Of a stretch of 64,000 bases of DNA, positions 59,100 to 64,000 are shown piece by piece. The notes under the pieces are model-generated. The model did no database searches, had not been told where the DNA came from, and saw only the letters and a list, made by a program, of their open reading frames with translations. The stretch lies in the NCBI GenBank assembly GCA_037367405.1, contig JAZKJV010001868.1, forward strand, positions 291,064 through 355,063, given 5' to 3'. This DNA is from Ottelia alismoides. Lineage: Eukaryota > Streptophyta > Magnoliopsida > Alismatales > Hydrocharitaceae. Position numbers and translations under genes: made by a program. Numbering within the stretch: the stretch's first letter is position 1; each line of letters starts with the position of its first letter.

Positions 59100-59882
59100 A
59101 CAACATTAACATGGATCAGTGGATAAATGATTACTCAAAGTTTGTGAACATTCAAGAAGATATGCTCTATAACTTCTCGCATGAAGTAAAGAAGAAGAAG
59201 CATTAGTCCTCCTCTTTAGCTCGACCTAAGAAACCCTCCTCCTGCACCCTTTAGAGCCCTTCTCCTTGTCGGCAACCATCTCGGCCAGCCGCCCCGTCTT
59301 ATTCCCGCGGTAATAGATTTGCAGTTGAGCAAATAGAAGATTAAGAAGCGGTAGTAGTTGATGACTCCTTCAACTCAAGGTTTACTGGCTATAGAGGCCA
59401 CAATAACAAGACTAGATAGTGTATAATTTGAAGGAAAAAAGAGACATCGCCCTCTCTCCTCTCCTCATGGTCTGACGATAATGATTATAACATGTATTAT
59501 GATTAGTTTCTTTCATTTTTGATTTCTTTCTTAGTTGTCCCTTGTCTTTTGTTTTTTTCCTATCCAAATGTAATGGAATATGTTTCGTGCATACACAAAT
59601 ATTTTGTATAGTTCCTTATTTTATTAATCTATGCATGATTAAAATTAGTCTCTTGTACTTTATTTCCTTTCTTTACTTTTTATTGATTACAAAAAGGGGG
59701 AGAAAAAATAAATGTCTGAAAGAAATTAACTTGAGCTTAGAATTAAAACTCTTAATGTACTTAATTTTAAAAGTAACCTCTCATGTCTTGAAGAGGGAGA
59801 TTGGTTTTAAAAAAATTAGTTTGAGATTTAATTTTGTTTGATGCAACTTCTTTTCAATAATTTCTTAATTTTTGTCATCAAT
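59100..59882 (+). pseudogene. Env-like ORF of the Sirevirus, 3' part, and 3' noncoding
   Basis: The frame from before 2777 continues here to a stop near 59204 (about 30 codons, hydrophilic, with a Lys run). The following stretch to about 59420 is coding-like, rich in Ser, Pro and Arg, and broken. After that lies noncoding sequence with a purine tract AAAAAGGGGGAGAAAAAATA at 59691-59710. An antisense or other gene is not evident. Confidence 0.5.
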
Positions 59883-59894
59883 AAAAGGGGAGGA
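59883..59894 (+). other. Sirevirus polypurine tract
   Basis: AAAAGGGGAGGA directly before the LTR start TGTTAG. Confidence 0.8.
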
Positions 59895-60582
59895 TGTTAG
59901 TTCTTTATATGCCTACTAGAACCTGTGCTTATTCTCCTATTTTTTGGTTTTAGTGATGATAAACGATCAGTGCAAGTCACTTGCATAATATATCTCTTTG
60001 ACTTTGTTTCAATGTTCAAGAAGACATCACAATCTCAAAGCCCTGAATGAAAAGTTTTGTGTCATCATTATTATAACATGGCGTGTGATTTCAATACAAA
60101 TTATGCATGCTTGATTTGTAGATGTATGCTTGACTGAATCAGCTTGATTTTCTGGATAAGAACAAGTTCTTGATCGATAAACCCTCACATCCTGCTCGAT
60201 TAGTGTATGATCGATCACCTTATACCTAATTGCCCTTGATATAGTTCTGATCTATCACTTCCTGATCATCCAACAATCTTCCTTTGAACGATCACTTCTA
60301 TCTACCAAATCTCAGACTTGACCAATCACTATTCGAATTTAATTTGAAGCAACTCTTTAACAGGTTCTTTTGATTGATCAATCAAAGTTGACCTAATAAA
60401 TCACCCTCACTTAATCGATCAACCATAACAGTTTGATCGATAAACTAGACTGAGTTCTTATGATTTCTTATCATATTTATTTGTAGCGGCTACTTTTTTA
60501 AAAGGCTCGATTATTAACTATAAATCGGACCATAGACCATTATTGATAAGTACACAACAACATAACTTTTAAAGCTAATCCT
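59895..60582 (+). repeat. Sirevirus 3' LTR, probably truncated
   Basis: Starts TGTTAGTTC and includes TTTTGGTTTTAGTGATGATAA, a phrase like those near the start of Sirevirus LTRs. Holds many TGATCGAT-type motifs (60170-60450). It ends where a B-type LTR starts (60583), and no clear CA end is seen. Confidence 0.65.
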
Positions 60583-61976
60583 TTGATGAATCTGCATTTC
60601 ATCATCTTTATTCATTTATTTTAGCTTAAAATCCCTTATAAAACACATGTATATAATACTACCTCCAATTTTTACTAACTTGCATCTGTGTGTAAATATT
60701 GTACACTTATTACCATGTTAACCTAAAATAAATAAATAAATAAAGGGAAAATAAAGAAAAGAAAATAAAAAAAGATTGTATATATGTAATAGATAGAGGG
60801 TGACTCCGACCCCGAGAGAAGGTCAAGACTTGACCTGAACGACCAGGAATAAAGTAGGGGGAGATATGGTCCTTAATAAAAAAATTCCAAAAAAATGTAT
60901 ACTGTGTATATTGTACACTACACTATTTTATTTGTACATCAATTGACATCAAACTAAATAATTTTCAAAATAAAAGTTGTAAATAAAAAGGTTTCCTAAT
61001 TAATAAAAATGTTTGCAAAATAAATTCATGTATAGAATAAAAGCAACCACACTTGGAAAAAGCCACCAAGCAATAATTGAAAGACCAATTTCAGCTCCAT
61101 ATGAACTAAAATTGAACCAAACTCACTTCCATTATATTTTAAATTAAAATATCTTAAAAATGACTGTGATTTCATAATTTTGGAGTTACAGTTGAAAAGT
61201 TAGTTTTCTGGGGTGGTTTGTGCAATTTTACCATTTATTTGTACATATTATATTTGTAGATATTTGTAAATATTTTTTACTAATTATTTAAAACAAAAAT
61301 AAAAAATAAAAATTTTATAAAAAAACTAATTTCCTTATTTAACTATATATATATATATAATGTACCATATGTATATAGTATATATATATAGTTGCTATTC
61401 TTAAATAATAACCACAAAAAAATAAAAAAATAGCAATTTTTAATTCATTTTGATTAAGTGACGAAAATACAAAAAATAATTTTTGTAAATAATTTGAACT
61501 TTATCTCATTTCAAATTTTCTCTCTTATCTCTTATCTTCATTCAAAATTTCAAATAAAAATTCAAACTCCATTCTCTATCTATTAATATGGCTCTCTCTC
61601 CCTCATTCAACTTGATCAATCTTTGGTGGAGAAGGAGCCTCGTCTCCAAAATCCCGTCGGTCGAAGAGGAGCCCAACCCCCGAGCCGTCCGGTGACAATG
61701 GATCGGTTGTCGTCGAGGCCATCACGGCGCTCGCCTCCCTCAAGTTAGATCCAATTTTTTATCTCGTTTCTCTAGAATAATCGTAGCATAAATTTTATTT
61801 CAAACTCGTTCTAAATCTAGATCCATAGTTTTAATTAATTCATCACAACCTGATCTGCCTCTGATTTCCGATCATCCACGCCTCACAAAAAAATATTGTT
61901 TGTTTTGTGCCGAGAATTTTGGAGATCACAACAATAACTTCATATCCATCAATAATTATTAAACCTAGTACTCTCA
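60583..61976 (+). repeat. B-type LTR, 5' fragment (element G)
   Basis: Starts TGATGAATCTGCATTTCATC and carries the purine block at 60847-60866. AT-rich, with TA runs at 61345-61390 and a short GC-rich part at 61640-61740. It stops after about 1.39 kb where B-type LTRs run to about 3.8 kb, and goes straight into RT sequence. Confidence 0.75.
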
Positions 61977-64000
61977 TGGAGAAGAGTCACTTTATGGTAA
62001 CTACGGGAATTGTTTTGGGCCATGTCATCTCCAAACATGGTATGGAGGTTGACCCGGCTAAGATTGATATGATTTCAAAGTTATAGCCACTACAGAATTT
62101 GAAGCAGTTGAGGTCATTTCTGAGACACGTAGGATTCTATAGACGATTCATAAAGGACTTCAGCAAGATTGCCAGACCTTTGACCGAGCTTCTATGTAAG
62201 GAGAGAGATTTTATTGTCGATGAGAAAGTCCTCCTTGCATTCAATCAGATGAAAGAAATGGTTACTAGTGCTCTTGTCTTACAACCACCGGATTGGTCTC
62301 TTCCTTTGAAATTATGACGGATGCCTCAGATTTCGTAGTTGGAGCTGTTTTAGGACAGAGAAGGGATGCGATATTATTTGCTATACACTATACTAGCAAG
62401 ACTCTGGATGAAGCACAACGTAACTATACGGTTACAGAGAAGGAGATGTTAGCAGTTATGTTTGGGCTAGAAAAGTTCAAATCTTACCTCATCAGTTCAC
62501 ATGTTATTGTATACATGGATCATACTTCCATACAATACTTGCAGGCAAAGAAGGATGCCAAACCACGCCTTATCTGATGGATCCTTCTTCTCCAGGAATT
62601 TGATTTAGAGATTCGAGATAAACCTGGAGTGAAAAATGTTGTGGCAGATCACCTTTCTCGTATCATAGATGTAGAGACCTCTGAGCAGAACATGATCCTT
62701 ATTTCCGAAACCTTTCCAGATGAGGCCATTTTGTCTGTGGACTCACTCCCATGGTATGCTGATATTGTGAACTATCTTGTCTCCAAGAAAGTTCAACAAG
62801 ATTGGCCGAAGTACAAGGTAGACAGATTTCTGTCAGAGATTCATTATTACCAGTGGGAGGATCCGTACCTATTTTGCAAGGGTGAGGATTGTATCTAGAG
62901 AAAGTGCATACCTCAGGAGGAACACGCCAATGTACTTGAGCACTGTCACAACCTAGAATCTGGTAGGCATCATTCGGGGAAACGCACGATAGCAAAGGTT
63001 TTACAGAGTGGCCTGGCCTATGGCGGCCCACATTGTTTAAGGATGCTATAGAGTATGTTCCAGGTTGTACTGACTGTCAGAAAATGGGAGGAACTGTTGG
63101 TTCCAAAGATACCATGCCCCTAAGATATATACAGATTTCTGATGTTTTTGATGCCTTAGGGCATAGACTTCATGATCCCATTTCCTGTCAGTCAGGGATT
63201 TCAGTACATCCTGCTCGTCGTGGATTATGTTAGTCGAAGGGTGGAGGCTATCCCCACCCGAGCCGCATATAGTTGTACAATATGTTCCTTTCTCAAGAAC
63301 TATATTATACGCGGTCCGGGATTCCCAAAATACTGATTTCAGATGGGGGAAGCCATTCATTAATAGATAAGTAAAGAAGCTTGTAAAGGAGTACGCCATT
63401 GAGCACAGAGTTGTGTCTTCTTACCACCCTTAGACTAATGGCTTGGCAGAAATTTCAAATAGGGAGATCAAGACGATATTGCAAAAACTTGTACGTCCAG
63501 ATAGGAAGAACTGGTCCCAGATGCTTGATTCGATTTTATGGTCTTATCGGACGGGTACAAGTCTCCTTTGTGTATGTCTCCCTATAGATTGGTGTATGGA
63601 AAGCCTTGCCACCTGCCAGTGGAATTAAGTCACAAATCTTTATGGGCACTCCGTGTATGAAATCTTGATTACGAGAAGGCAGGAAAGAATAAGAAGTTGG
63701 ATTTGAATAAATTACTGGAATTCCGAGACTTTGCATATGATAACTCACTCATGTATAAGGAGAAAGTCAAGTGTTGGCATGATAAACACATTCGAAGGAA
63801 GATTTTCTCCCCTGATCAGAAAGTTTGGTTATTTGATGCTAAGTTGAAGCTGTTTCCAGGAAAATTGAAAAGCAAGTGGTCAGGACCGTTCATTGTGAGA
63901 GCTGTGCATGGCAATGGGAGTATTGTCATATCTAGGTTGTCATCTTACGCATAACCATTTGTTGTGAACGGACAGTTGCTGAAGCCATATCTAGATCATA
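61977..64000 (+). pseudogene. pol: Athila-type pol, 3' two-thirds (RT end, RNase H, integrase)
   Basis: Starts inside RT just after the active site (EKSHFMVTTGIVLGHVISKHGMEV), then FLRHVGFYRRFIKDFSKIARPLTELL (62110-62200). RNase H at 62293-62700 keeps MTDASDFVVGAVLG, TEKEMLAV and YMDHTSIQ, then a TGA that looks like CGA, then VVADHLSRI. Integrase: decayed zinc region with CTDCQK (63064-63084), core with ISDGGSH near 63335-63355 in a shifted frame, REIKTILQKL-like and WHDKHIRRKIF, then FPGKLKSKWSGPFIV near 63850-63900. Runs to the window edge. It is the best kept Athila pol here, though several frameshifts and stops make it non-functional. Confidence 0.9.

Larger units (their letters stand above)
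1..60582 (+). mobile_element. Sirevirus-type Ty1/copia element, 3' part, split by a 56.3-kb insertion
   Basis: The left piece (1-2777) has copia RT and RNase H followed by a spacer and an env-like ORF. The right piece (59095-60582) continues that ORF, then shows a polypurine tract and an LTR start TGTTAG. The two pieces abut cleanly when 2778-59094 is removed: flanking 5-mers are GAGCC and GATCC, and one reading frame stays open across the join. An env-like ORF after pol and purine-rich tracts before the 3' LTR are known Sirevirus traits. The 5' LTR, gag, protease and integrase lie outside the window. Confidence 0.8.

Overview
This window is plant nuclear DNA made almost entirely of LTR retrotransposons, most of them nested inside one another. 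I found no convincing host gene, rRNA, tRNA gene or CRISPR. Three lineages are recognisable: a Sirevirus-type Ty1/copia element, several Athila-type Ty3/gypsy elements with very long LTRs (about 3.1-4.0 kb, tRNA-Asp-type primer site), and a Tekay/Del-type chromovirus (tRNA-iMet primer site, C-terminal chromodomain). The mix and depth of nesting point to intergenic heterochromatin of a large-genome flowering plant. I cannot name the species, and a monocot is only a guess.

Layout. A Sirevirus lies on the + strand at both edges of a giant insertion: its RT-RNase H tail and env-like ORF run from 1 to 2772, and the rest of that ORF, the polypurine tract and part of the 3' LTR run from 59100 to 60582. 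The 56.3 kb between (2778-59094) is an Athila-type element (called E here) with an imperfect 5-bp target duplication. Most of E's own interior is gone and its 5' LTR is chimeric. Inside it lies a compound of two related elements with three LTRs. C' (about 3890-29121) carries only a protease-centred ORF. C (25852-40819) carries a decayed gag-PR-RT-RH-IN. C' holds a solo LTR (6621-10568, TSD TGCAT) and a minus-strand Tekay element (13709-23744). A further minus-strand element, B (40970-54572, perfect TSD GCGAG), sits in the residue of E. To the right of the Sirevirus LTR, a truncated B-type LTR (60583-61976) is fused to Athila-type pol (61977-64000), which runs off the window.

Most unusual content. 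(1) B and C' appear to be non-autonomous Athila relatives whose single ORF keeps a retropepsin domain and an acidic tail but has no recognisable Gag, RT or integrase. (2) C', C and B all carry, between the ORF and the 3' LTR, an ordered array of inverted repeats of the form TACTTAGG-loop-CCTAAGTATA followed by a G run that looks like the polypurine tract. The last unit always has a long loop with a conserved core. (3) The LTRs carry palindromes whose folding is kept while the bases change, including a perfect 28-bp palindrome centred on CACGTG in B. The C-type autonomous element next to PR-only elements sharing its LTRs and 3' array suggests a donor/parasite pair. That is inference.
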